Program-made: the position numbers and the translations under genes
NCBI RefSeq assembly: GCF_001039355.2
Contig: NW_019773736.1
Span: 135,457-190,062, forward strand
DNA from: Lingula anatina
Lineage: Eukaryota; Brachiopoda; Lingulata; Lingulida; Lingulidae
Reading direction: 5' to 3'
DNA: 54,606 nucleotides
Notes under the pieces: generated by a model
Seen by the model: only the letters and a program-made list of their open reading frames with translations
Told to the model about the DNA's origin: nothing
Databases searched by the model: none
In this document: positions 43,936 to 54,606 of the stretch, piece after piece
Layout of the letters: the number at the start of each line of letters is the position of its first letter
How positions within the stretch are numbered: position 1 is the first letter of the stretch

Positions 43936-45450
43936 AGGGCAAGGGGGATAAAGTGGCAATGTTTTGAAGCTGATTTTTTTTTTTTTACATGGACACTTAT
44001 TTCATGACAAGATGGCTGATTGCTACATTTATTTACTAGTCTCTACAAAGCAGAGTCAAAAATGTACTAGTAAGTGGCAAAAAGGCTCTTTTATATTTAT
44101 AAAAAACCCAGTAAATAAACATATCCCCATCATTAGAAGTGTATTGGCAAAAAACTTTCAAACTAACCAGTAAATTTGCACTAGCAAACTGCTTTCGGAA
44201 ACATATATCAATCTTCAAGAAATAATTTTTTTCTCTTTTTTCATAATTGTCATTATAGACCATATTACAGTATTTCCATCTTTAGTAACATGTTCAATAT
44301 CCCATCAAGAAAAAGGTTAAATATACATTCATAATTATTTTACCACCCCATAAAAATACCAAGTTGATTGTTAGCATGCCAGGGTGGTTCTTCAATGTCA
44401 TTGAACTTAGAACACAATGTGATTTTAATGTATTTTAATGTACACAGATTGTCTTCCATCCACAATCATGCAAAAACTGTTAACAATACTTGTCATGTTC
44501 TCAGTTGTTTAATAGGATTTTCTAAAAACAAAAGTTAATTTCATGCAAACCTGGACATGTCTACCTGATACTGTTCTTTCTTTCAATTTAACCATTTAAA
44601 AAAAAAAAGAGCCAAAAATAAGAGCATTCATTGCAAAGAACAAAAGGCTCATTTTTTTCAAATGCTAATCACAGCTGCTAAATCATCTTTCTCAAATTTC
44701 TATTTTTACCAAGTGCTAGAATCCCAGCTCTTATATAATAAATTTTAGTAAACCAGTGACAATAAAACATTTGCTATTTTCCGCAGTCAAGTTATGATAT
44801 AAAGCTGAAACCTTTAACAAGCTTTTGGCATGAACAAAAGGTACATGTAAAACCATTTTTGGACAATCACAGTTGGGTTAACTGGTTACCATGGGGTCAC
44901 ATATATAAATTTGACCATTAGGATTTAATGTTAAAGAAGAACAATCAACAAACCCAAATTATTGTTTCCATCAATGATTATCTAAGTGAATTAATAACAG
45001 ATTAAAAGTTAATAAAACTTAACTCATTAACTCTACCATTTGAACTAAATTACAATTGCTACCAATGAATACCTATGGCTTAACTGTCTTGAAGTACTGA
45101 AAACTAAAATGTTACAAGTTGAAAAAAATTAGTTGCCTACTTCACATTTACTTAAATTAATATTACAGTAGTTAGAATTTTTTTAAATAACTGTTAATCA
45201 CTACATCTAACTTATACCTTGTCTCCCACCACTAGAGGGCGTTGTAGCTAGAATGTATGAAAGTATAAGGTTCAGTATGAATGTAAAACATTTAATATTC
45301 TCTGCTCTAAGGGTAAATGAATAAAGCATGAGCTATGCTGGTCTGTGCAAAAACAAAAAATGTCTCAATCTAAAATAGGATGTTCCTATGTACGAAGCCT
45401 TTAAAAATAAAGCAAGGTTGGGATTGCACCTAAAATAATGGCACTGAAAG

Positions 45451-45675
45451 AGACCATTCCCACAGATATTTAGATCGATCTGTCCCCCTGGGGAGTCTCA
45501 CTAGATTGCTGTCAGCTTAACCGGCTTAAATGTCTGTCACGCCTACTAAAGGCTGTACGGGGGTAATTAACTTATATGTGCGCTCGGCTCCCGGAAGCTG
45601 ACAGCAATTTAGCGTGAACCCCCAGGGAGTTAGGTCGATCCAGATAGATCGATCTAAATCTGTGGGAACCCAGTC
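45451..45675. mobile_element. Palindromic MITE family 1, copy 6 (short subtype)
   Basis: Left gaccattcccacagatattt with agatcgatctgtcc; right gatagatcgatctaaatc with tgtgggaacccagtc. The inner part tgctgtcagcttaaccggct is shared with copy 9. Length about 225 bp. Confidence 0.8.
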
Positions 45676-46987
45676 AAAGGGAGAGAGAGAGAGACCAGTC
45701 ATTGAAAGAACAAATAGGTAGTCAAATTACAACAGCTGATGGCAATTGGTGACATACATATATTCCTATACTATGTGATCTGTACTGGGTGTGCTTCTCA
45801 AGAACCAATGGCTAATGTGTGTTTGGGATATCTATGTCTTCTAGGTGAAGGTCAATTCCAATGTGCAATATATTAGTGCCCTATATTTTCAGTGAATGTA
45901 CATAATAAAATTCTGGAAAACATTTTAAATTTTGTGACAAGATTTCTTATTCAACTCAGTTTTTTAGCATGAAATATTTGTATTCATTTGGCAGAAAGTT
46001 TCTTCTTATTTTTAAATACACAGTAATTTTACACAATAATTTTATCAGCAAATTGCAGGTTATAAAAAACACAGGTTTTTTCCAGGTCATTTTCAAAAAG
46101 AAAACAAGAATTGCATTCCACATTTTTAAATCTTAGTAAAAATACCGACTGATTACCCCCAATAAAATGACTAAAAAAATACACTGTCATGTTTCAGGTT
46201 GGTAACCCTGCAAATGACCTTACATCACTTGTGAATCCAACACCACAAACACTTTTTTCTAAGTAAAACAGAAAACAGAAACCAAAGCTCTAAAATGGTG
46301 TAAGTGTCACTGTTAGTTTGGGAATTGGTAACTAAATGTGTCAGGCCACATGTGAGTTTGTATTCTCTTTCTTCTTTTTTTCTGTCTACAGCACTTTTTT
46401 TCTTTTCTTTTTTTTTTTTTGTCTGTAAAAAAAGTTTTCCGTAAGAAAGGCAATGAAGCTAAAATGTTGACTTCAGTCTTGATGATTTTGTTCTTTGCCA
46501 TAATATAACAAAACATGGGCATTATAGCAGATGGCACCATAAACAAAAGTGTCCTGGGTTCAAAAGCAAATCAAATTTTAGCCCAATACTTCAAAGTTTG
46601 ATCTGACTGAGACAAAATGTCAAATCCAATGACTTTGGATGATTTTATCATTAACATGCACAGTTCACTGAGCATCTTTGATGAACTTTAGACTTAAAAT
46701 AAATATACTGTTATTACTAAGTTCTTTACTGGTTTTTGTCCAAATGTTTCAATGATAGCTCAAAATTTTGTGAGGGTGGAAAATATGCAGCTATTTTGGG
46801 CAAAAAAAGTCTATCATTGAGTGAGCCCTGGCACAGATTTGATTAAGATATCTTCCAATTGACCACTACATCTTTATTTAATCAACTCAGACTGATCCAC
46901 TACATGAATGTGTTTATAGCTAATATAGCATGCTGGGAAATCCTTAAATGTTTGTGAAATGGTCATGACAGGCTGAAAACTAAAGCC

Positions 46988-47209
46988 CCCTTTACACTGG
47001 ACGGCACCCTTTCTACGTCTCGTAGGGCGGCCCCATTTGAGAGTAAAAAAATAACAATACTTTATGTACCGACAAATGGCCATTCACTAAGCATTCTTTC
47101 TGCAAATAAACTGTTGCTTGTCCTCCATCTCTACGAGACTACGACCACAGCGATGCCAGTTTCATGGTCACACAAAGGACACAGAAAGGATACTGTTCGG
47201 TGTAAAGGG
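46988..47209. mobile_element. MITE family 2 (TIR CCCTTTACACTG), copy 2
   Basis: Left ccctttacactggacggcac, right ctgttcggtgtaaaggg. Same internal blocks as the first copy, so a dispersed family is shown. Both copies are preceded by taaagcc. Confidence 0.75.
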
Positions 47210-48820
47210 TGTTTAAGGAATGTTTACACTTAATAGGAAAAAATCTTTTTCTAGGGTTGCTTCAAGAGATCATGTATATAAATAAGCAAATAATTCATAT
47301 ATTTCTTCAGAAAAACAATGTAAACTGTCAGCAAGCAAACAAATGAAAACAGTGGAGAATCTTTAGAACACAGATAAAACTCAACTTATAATGCTGTACA
47401 TAGATGTAGGACTTAAGAATTAGATGAGTAAGCACATATGTAAAATAATTCTATATAGCATTGGCAACAAAAATAAACCAAAGCAACAAATACTTGGCAA
47501 TATTGTGCTAAAAAGCTTTCAAAGCAAATGGTATCATTTGACAACATTATGTAAGAAAACTGACACTAACATTAAATTAACAAAATTAACAAATAAACAT
47601 TATACAACTTATATAATTTAAAACATACTTTAAATATTTTAATTCTTTAAAAAAAATAAATAAAAGCCGCAATTCAAAAACATACACAGGAAAAAAATTC
47701 GTACCAGCACATTTAACACAATCACAACTAACACAATATATTATTCTGCTCACACCACCACACATTCATGCATACAATCACGTACCTCTTAAAGACTACA
47801 CATCAACACATATTCAAACTACTACTATGTACATATAAACAGAAATCCTTTCTTGATAAAAGCCATTCAAGAGGCTGTCAAAGACACTTTTAAGTAAGAG
47901 TGAGAGGGAAATTAAATTACTGTCACCAGCCAAATATAAACATAAACAGGATAACATTGGACCAAGAGTTCAAAAGTAAAAAAATGTCTTTGAAAATGTC
48001 AGATAAATCCACAGCCATCCAAACATTATTTCTGAAGGGATAACTAACAACTTCCACATATGTAATTACCAGTTAATATCCAGTAAATCTGGATAAACAT
48101 CTTACAGCGTGTGTACCAAGGTTATGAACTGGACGTATGTTTATTTTCACATCTTTCCCTTATTAACAAGCCATGTGTAATATCTTTCTATGGATATATC
48201 TTTTGCCACTGACCCATCCTTAGAGCCATTTAGATGGGTCTTTTTCAACCAAAATAATGAAAAATGCTTCATTTTGTACAGATTTACAGAATACCTTTCC
48301 TTGTTGACTGTTCTGTCCAGATTTTTCTTCTGACTTGTTCTCAACTGAGACTCTGGTGGCAGTGATGGGATAATTACTGACCCAATTACCACTAGCTGGG
48401 ACATGAAAAAGGTCAGAGGCAGTGACAACTGTTTAGACCAATAATTACCCTAACAATTCCACCTGAGAGTTAGTTCTGATCAAGCCAGCAGAGATGCAAC
48501 ACCACATAGTCATCAAGCAAAGGTAATTTTTGTATATATACACAAAGAGAATTTTCTTTTAGCATAACTGCATAAGATCCAATGAAGTTATCTGGACTTA
48601 TGGACTTTACTACTGTGACCTAAGATTTCTTATTTAGAAATTTGTAGTTGGTGTATTCATCATTTGTATATTTGGCCCCAATAGGACATGTAATGCTTCA
48701 ACCACACATGCAGAGCACATATACCTGTGCATATTTGCCTTAAATTGCACACACAAACATGCACATACACATATACAAACATGTTCATGCAGGGTTGTAT
48801 GCCTCTGTGCAAATGCGCTC

Positions 48821-48845
48821 ACACACACACACACACACACACACA
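48821..48845. repeat. (CA)n microsatellite
   Basis: Short pure CA run in the 10.5-kb intron; a similar (GT)n lies at 49297-49321. Confidence 0.95.
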
Positions 48846-49617
48846 CCTTTCTTACTAATATATGGACCCCAGACGGGCCAAAGAATCCAGCTAAACAATG
48901 ACACCACCTGACCTTTCATATAAACAGCCACATCCCAAGTTCCAGCACCCATTTGTTTGTATTGTTTAAACCCCTCGACACTTTTCACAGGTACCCTTCC
49001 AAAACAAACTGCAGAGCTAATCTAGGCCTAAGCCACTTGTCTGGCAGCTTGCTATATATATATTCAGCAGAAGTCAAGTAGGGGTACTTTTTGGTGCCCA
49101 TCTATCAATATTTGGATGGCTTTTTGATGTTTGCAACCTCTGCCGAGGAACAGTGTAAAGCTCTCCCCTTGACTTTGGTGATCCCCCCCAAAAAAGAGCA
49201 GGCTAAAATGATAAGGGGCATAGTTTTGAAAGAAGGAGGGTTGAAGGAAAAAGTAGGATATAATCAGACAAGGTGCTTTATAACTCCTTTTTTCAATGTG
49301 TGTGTGTGTGTGTGTGTGTGTTCATGTATGCGCATGTGAAGAGGGCAGCCCGTCCTCTTTCCCACCTTTATTTTAATAACTACAGACAATATCTCCATAT
49401 CACCAATTGATTTACCATCTCCTTCAGATAAACAAACTCAGAATTAAGTGCCAGAGCCATTAAAAATTAACACATCGTATTGAATGTAAAGAGGTTTACA
49501 CACAAGAAGTGCAGGATTTTTTGCGGTACTGAAGTAATCATTCTATTTTCTGATCAGACATTTTGTAAAAAGTGGAGATGGACATTACAGCATGTTTTGT
49601 TTTAGAAAGTTGTGAAA

Positions 49618-49877
49618 AGACCCCATTCCCATACCTAGATTGATCTAACAGGATCGATCCATCTCTAAGAAGTTTTTTGTCTAAATTGCTTTCAGCTTTT
49701 GGTAGCTCTGATGTCTGGCAGACCAACTGAGAATGTTACAGGGTAATTAACTATCATTGAGCAGCTTCTGTAGGCATACCAGATATCTAAGCTGCTTAAG
49801 CTGAAAGCTATTTAGGGAGAAATCCCCCTGAAATGGATCGATCCTTTTAGATCAATCCAGGTATGGGAATGGGGTCT
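49618..49877. mobile_element. Palindromic MITE family 1, copy 7 (best preserved)
   Basis: 260 bp. The left TIR agaccccattcccatacctag is the near-perfect inverse of the right ctaggtatgggaatggggtct-type end (ccaggtatgggaatggggtct). Both arms continue through attgatctaa and ggatcgatcc. Inner arms gatgtctggcagacc and gcataccagatatc form the second palindrome. This is the best reference copy for the family. Confidence 0.88.
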
Positions 49878-50656
49878 AAGGCTTACATGCAACTGGTGTA
49901 AACACCAGATACATGTAGATGTGACAAGCTAAAGAAAAATGTCAACTACTAGTGTAGATAGAGGAGCCATAATCCTGAGGATTTTTGAAAACTGACCTCG
50001 TTGTAACAGCTAATTAAACATCTTCATAAGAAAATAAAAAAATCTAGATTAAAGGCCACGTGCTGGATTTTTTTATCCTGATGCTACAGTTGCAGTTGAT
50101 GAAAAAATCCTGCAGTTCAACCGCATGGAAATTATACCAGTCTTGTTTATTTTCGTATTTATGCTATGTTTGTTTTTGCATTTGGGATCTATTTTTCTTC
50201 CATGTGTCATAGAGCCCTAAACATCCCAAGAGTGGCTTATATTTCCAAATTCCAAACAAATCAGGGGTTATTTTAGCTTGGAAAAGTCTTTATATATAGA
50301 AATATCAAAGGGCCTAGTCCATACATGTCATCAGTATGATTGATACTTGTATACCTACACCAATAAAAAAGGTTCAATAAACCAGCTTTTGACTAGTTAC
50401 CATTTAACTCAGGATGACAAATAAGATGGATACGGGGGCGGGAGGGGGGGGGGGCTAGGGTGGTTTTAACTGTTGGTCTTCACTTTTAGATAGAGAATTC
50501 TGTTCTTACTTGTTTTAAGCTTAACCTTAAGTAGTCTACTAAAATTAAGTGGCTAGAGGTGTGATCTATGAGATGGTTGTGATATTTAATTTAAGGGGTC
50601 TATGTTTGATTCATTTCAGGTTGAATCGTTCACTATAAAATGTCAGTCTAAAGATT

Positions 50657-50898
50657 TAGACAAACTTTTCCCATAAACCTATCCTACTAGCAAGATCGAC
50701 CTAACTCCTAGGGGGATTTTCCCTAATTTGCATCATTTCAAGTGGCTTAAATGTCTGTCATGCCCACTTAAGCTGTTGGGGGGGGGGGGGGGGCGATAAT
50801 AAACTTTCAAGCATGCTTAAACCGAATGCAATTTGGCGAGAATCCCCTCAGAGATAGATTGATCCTGCTAGTACAACAGGGTTATGGGAATGGTCCCT
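50657..50898. mobile_element. Palindromic MITE family 1, copy 8
   Basis: Left agacaaacttttcccataaa with tagcaagatcgacc; right gagatagattgatcctgcta with gttatgggaatggtcc. A run of 16 G (50778-50793) sits at the hairpin centre, next to aatgtctgtcatgcccactt. Confidence 0.78.
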
Positions 50899-52630
50899 TA
50901 GTTCTCTGGTGAAACCTGGTTCAGGAGCTGGGCCCCAGTTGCTGAGAGTCTAACATGTGGCCCCCTAACACAACCTTCATCATTAGAAGTTCAGCATATG
51001 TCTTACCATTCCTACTTAACACAATGGCTTTTCTGAAAATATGTCTTCTGATTGTTTAACAAAAACTAAAACAGCAGTCCGCTCAGCCATGTGTGATTTG
51101 TAAGCCACGGTCTGGAACAGTCAAGTTAAAAGGCAAGTTTACACATGCAGAGTTAAAAACGAACCAGGATGGAGATAATTTAAGTGATTTTGTTGCAGAG
51201 AGTGAAGTTTTATCAAAGCAAAAATGACATAATGGTGTCAAATCTTTTTTCATTCTTACAGCATTTTGGCATAAATTGGTCTGTGCTACTTGGGTTTGCC
51301 CTTAAGGCAATCCTAGCCACAGAGTGTAACTGTTCCTAACCACAACCTGGTGGTCTGGGGCACAATCACAAACATCAGTGAAGTGAAGTGGGTGGTATCT
51401 TAGAAACAACAGTGGATTTTTTTTTGTTTTGTTTCCATAAACTATTTTTTCAAGAATCAAAAAATGGCAAAAATTCTAACCAAGAAAATAAAAGATTTAT
51501 AGATATATTACAAGGGAGAGAATGTGGGCAAACATAGTAATTTTGGAGCTTGGTAGCATAAAAAGGCAGACGGCCCTGATGAAGGGTACATAAAAGATTT
51601 TTTAAATTTTTTTTTTTTGTTTTGAAATCAAGATGGTGCCAGCTGAGGTGTGCTTCACAATGAACCAACATGGGCCACAGGAAACGACAACATGTAATGA
51701 GAGTCGTATAAACAATAGCAGGCACTGTGGGAACACGCAAACTCTAGCAGGACAAAAGGCTAGAGGTTTCCTCAAATATTTCAATAAGTCATTTCCCATT
51801 ATACGACAGCATGGCAGTGTCTTAAAAATGTACTTCCAAGTCCCTGCGAGACAACCCCACTTCCTATGTCTAACAACAAAATAGTGTTTGTTGGTAATGA
51901 CCTGTAACTTCTCAACTTTGCACAGACTTTTGCCCATTGTCACAATTTACAACTGGAATATTGTAATTGGGGTTTATTTGTCATTAGAAGACATGGCCAT
52001 TTTATAAATAAAAAATATCTTTCTGTCAAGTATGAAACATTTACTAGAAAAATCTTGAAAGCAATCATTTCAGTTTTTTTTTAAGCCTATATACATGTTC
52101 CCTGCTGCAGAACTCTTTTGCTTCTTTTAATTTCCAGAGAGAAAAAAATAGGAGAAAGATGATAACTCTGTCTAAAAATATCTCACCAGGAGTAAATATG
52201 TATAAACACCAGTGGCAAAAAAAGTTTTATGGAAAAGATAAGTTGTTTTCAGCAGGGGGGAGTGGGGTACGGCAGAATTTATTTCAAATGTTTCTTTTTT
52301 TCCCTTTAATCAGGATTCATCTCTACAGTCAGACAGATACAGTCTGCTGGACATAATTTTGGTCCATATCACTTCCAGATGTGCCACAGAGTTTGCTATG
52401 TTCTATGCAGCGTTCCATTTTATTTCTTGTCACCTGTGTCACCCTTGTTGTCACCTGTGACAGATGGAGCAGACATGTCACGGAGATACGAGCAGACGAT
52501 CTATAGAGGTACAACTGTCCTGATTGTTCAGACACGAGACGAATTGAATGAAATTGATAGGCTGATGTTTATCGCTGTACCATGTTATAATAATAATATG
52601 TACCATGGGACCTGAAGACATTGGGCCTAT

Positions 52631-52820
52631 GACCCCATTCCCATAGATTTTAGATCGCTCTATCCCTGTGAGGAGTCTCACTAGATTACTGTCAGCTAAG
52701 CCGGCTCATGCGTCTGTCCTGCCTACTAAAAGCTGAAAGGGGGTAATTAACTATGGTGCGCACTCGGCTGACTGCAATTTAGGAATCTCTGGATCGATCT
52801 AAATCCCTGGGAATGCACCC
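52631..52820. mobile_element. Palindromic MITE family 1, copy 9 (short subtype)
   Basis: Left gaccccattcccatagattt with agatcgctctatcc; right ctggatcgatctaaatccct with gggaatgcaccc. Shares gtctcactagattactgtcagct and gggggtaattaact segments with copy 6. About 190 bp. Confidence 0.78.
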
Positions 52821-53931
52821 TATTTTGTGACGACATTTGGGACTATTTTTTGAAGACATTTAGGACTTTTTTAAAGGCTTTAGCCTTACAACAAACAAGT
52901 GCTATTATTTCAAGTGCGAAGTAATGTTTATGATGTTCTTGTGACATTATGTGTCAAACGTGCCTTTCGTTATCCAATCCTGGATGTCTTCAAAGGGCTA
53001 TTCTACAATAACAAATCTCTAAAGATAATCTTTTCTTTTCCATTAAAACTTTTTTCTGATTTTTAAATCCCATGAAAAAGAGCATGGACAAAAGCATTCA
53101 CAATTGGTCAACAATCTTTTAAAGTGAATTCATAACTATTTAAGTTGGAATAAATGTGACAAGTTTGAAATATTGACATTTATAGCCATCTTTCACTAAG
53201 ACGTAGTCTAAGATATCCACCACAACTTCCAGACCACCAAATATTACTTCTATGTCATAAAACATACACAAACAGCCATTATACAGACTGAACGGGGAAA
53301 TCCCAAGTACATCTTGGTACCGAAGAGGTGTTTGCTGGTAATTTTGAAAACAGAGTGAAAATATGGGACTCCGCAGTCAAATACCTCCTTTTTCACTAGG
53401 GCAATAAGTGTGGCAGACAAGACAATCCACTTGGGATTACATATGCCATCTGGGTGCCAGAAAAGCTCCACAATCTAAAAGGAGCCAGAGATACTTAAAT
53501 CTACAGCCAGCAGTCAGAATGGCTCATTTCACCAAAAACTGTTACACAACTGGGGTTGTCCAAAGCCCAAAACCATTTGACTTTTTCCTTTTTATCTTTT
53601 AATTGAAAAAAAGATCAAAGTTTGAAGCATGCTTGATTGCATTTGACATTTTAGACTTTATTTGAACTAGTGTATTTGGGTTTTTGGTTTATCATATGAT
53701 TCATAGGAAATGGGAGGGAGGAAAAAGATTGTAGGGAATTTCAATTTTGTTTACTGTCTGTGACACTGAAAGTAACATTTCCCTCTCACTAGCCCTGCCA
53801 CGTACTTCACATGGGTACACATGCATCAGTGGAAAAAACTGTTACACACTAATATGTATGCATCAAACATGATTGTAACCTACCTCAACATATGCACAAA
53901 AGCACATATAACAATTTCACATATGCACAGA

Positions 53932-53934
<3 letters not shown>

Positions 53935-53985
<51 letters not shown>

Positions 53986-54202
53986 AAAACACATATATAC
54001 ACAAACATACCATAATCTTTTACTTTGAGAATTGTGCACACATACCAACTTACATGCACTCACACACACACACACACACACATTCACCCATGCATGCATA
54101 GATACACACACACACACACACCGAGGCACAAACACCAATGTGTACATACACGCACATGCATGCACACATATAAACAAAAACACACACACACACACACACA
54201 AG
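53935..54202. repeat. CT and CA microsatellite cluster near the domain I donor
   Basis: (TC)24 at about 53935-53982, then CA runs at about 54059-54082, 54104-54121 and 54178-54201. In the transcript these are GT runs within about 15-160 nt of the donor of exon 54217-54412, ending in GA. Confidence 0.95.
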
Positions 54203-54216
54203 CGCACACACCTTAC

Positions 54217-54412
54217 CTGGATATGACACAGTGACAGGTCTTTTACTGGTCGACCCGTAACCACTCCCCTCTTCACCGTCATCATCCTGGCCCTCTCCCG
54301 AACCTGCCTGGTCGCGTAAATAATCCTCATCGTCCTTTAACGTGTCTACTAATTTTTTGGCTGTGGCTTTTGCTTTTGAGCTATCTTGATCATAGAATTC
54401 AAAGTCTTTTTC
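54217..54412 (-). CDS. HSPG2: Perlecan domain I exon: acidic heparan sulfate attachment region
   Basis: This 196-bp exon (phase 0 in, phase 1 out) is the most 5' one visible. Its translation begins EKDFEFYDQDSSK and passes through a lysine-rich stretch to DDEDYLRDQAGSGEGQ and DDDGEEGSGYGS, ending VTVSYP. Two Ser-Gly pairs in acidic context (Ser codons near 54299-54301 and 54263-54265) look like xylosyltransferase sites for heparan sulfate; vertebrate perlecan domain I carries SGD triplets in the equivalent place. The acceptor is TTTTAG and the donor GTAAGG. The last nucleotide G plus AA of the next exon makes Glu, giving YPEYFRV, where the SEA domain starts. A GT repeat follows the donor in sense orientation. 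No signal peptide is encoded here, so at least one exon lies off-window. Confidence 0.85.
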
Positions 54413-54606
54413 CTAAAATGAAAAAAAATTTTAAGTGGGCATTATTTCAATGCAGTTTTGCATTTGTTTGTTTGTGTGTTTCTAATTTCTTCTTTTTCAT
54501 GATCAAAGTTGTAGTTCTATAAGTAGAACTACACACTACATGATATTTTTTATTTTAGTTTCTCATACAATTTTGGTTAGAATGATGTGCTAAAAGGAAA
54601 AAGAAA
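54413..54606. other. Start of the upstream intron (off-window)
   Basis: AT-rich sequence upstream of the acceptor at 54413-54414. It leads to 5' exons that are not in the window. Confidence 0.6.

Larger units (their letters stand above)
43707..54216. other. 10.5-kb intron between the HS-attachment exon and SEA
   Basis: The largest intron here. It contains four family 1 MITE copies, one family 2 copy, one foldback and several CA/CT repeats. I found no exon with a perlecan-like pattern, though short linker exons could hide here. Confidence 0.6.
149..54412 (-). other. HSPG2: Perlecan (HSPG2-like) gene, partial, 39 non-redundant exons
   Basis: The gene encodes a secreted basement-membrane heparan sulfate proteoglycan core protein. 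The module order is acidic Ser-Gly region, SEA, unknown domain, LDLa x7, Ig, LDLa x3, Ig, L4-LE cassette, L4-LE cassette. SEA plus LDLa plus Ig plus L4/LE on one strand fits perlecan. Agrin has SEA and LE but no LDLa array or L4. Laminins have L4 and LE but no SEA or LDLa. All exon junctions join in phase with GT donors and AG acceptors. The 5' end (signal peptide, promoter) lies beyond the right edge. The 3' part (third L4, Ig array, LG/EGF tail) lies beyond the left edge. Average exon size is about 130 bp. Introns run from about 220 bp to 10.5 kb. Confidence 0.95.

Noticed and set aside
51450-51943. Overlapping ~100-residue ORFs on both strands
   Set aside because: No conserved motif, low-complexity flanks and no splice context; expected by chance at this length.
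49618-52820. CRISPR-like spaced repeats
   Set aside because: The repeated units are dispersed, palindromic and transposon-like in a eukaryotic intron, without regular spacers.
53932-54330. 132-residue minus-strand ORF with Val/Cys-rich tail
   Set aside because: It reads the domain I exon in another frame, then runs into CT/CA microsatellites. The supported frame joins the SEA exon in phase.
149-54412. Gene identity as agrin or a laminin chain
   Set aside because: Agrin lacks the LDLa array and L4 domains; laminins lack SEA, LDLa and Ig. Only perlecan has this combination.

Overview
This window looks like metazoan nuclear DNA. It is AT-rich, has GT-AG introns, carries many CA/CT microsatellites and short palindromic elements, and contains essentially one gene, on the minus strand. 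That gene is perlecan (basement-membrane heparan sulfate proteoglycan core protein; HSPG2 in vertebrates, trol in fly, unc-52 in worm). Ten LDLa modules with an Ig inside the array point to an invertebrate. I cannot name the species. Both ends of the gene lie outside the window: the signal-peptide exon is beyond the right edge, and the third laminin IV domain, the Ig array and the LG/EGF tail are beyond the left edge.

Layout in transcript order (high to low coordinates): an acidic Ser-Gly heparan sulfate attachment exon (54217-54412); a SEA domain in two exons (43541-43706, 42457-42608); one 537-bp exon holding a ~178-residue beta-rich domain that I do not know from textbook perlecan (39349-39885); seven LDLa exons (33.7 to 18.1 kb); Ig1 in two exons (15.99-15.44 kb); three more LDLa exons (15.05-13.9 kb); a possible 15-nt microexon (13179-13193); Ig2 (12.54-12.26 kb); then two successive laminin IV (L4) plus laminin-EGF (LE) cassettes (11.95-6.72 kb and 6.33-0.15 kb). 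I placed 39 non-redundant exons. Every junction joins in phase, which strongly supports the model. LDLa, Ig and the unknown domain are bounded by phase-1 introns, so they behave as shufflable or skippable cassettes.

Two stretches look like assembly faults. A 1157-bp block is repeated exactly on either side of a single N (4291-5447 and 5449-6605), doubling two L4-2 exons in frame. A 212-bp block with one visible difference flanks a 110-N gap (24679-24890 and 25001-25212).

The introns hold no recognisable protein gene. They do hold several families of non-autonomous foldback/MITE-like elements. One palindromic family with TIRs near GACCCCATTCCCATA has at least nine copies. Others include a CCCTTTACACTG family (two copies), a GGGGCCATTCAGA-type pair, a TTAA-flanked element, a ~196-bp foldback, and a 125-bp hairpin whose 42-bp arms differ at one base. 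The best candidates for new biology are the unknown domain between SEA and LDLa1, the possible microexon, and the palindromic element family. All protein assignments come from reading translated exons by eye and from family knowledge; no database search was run.
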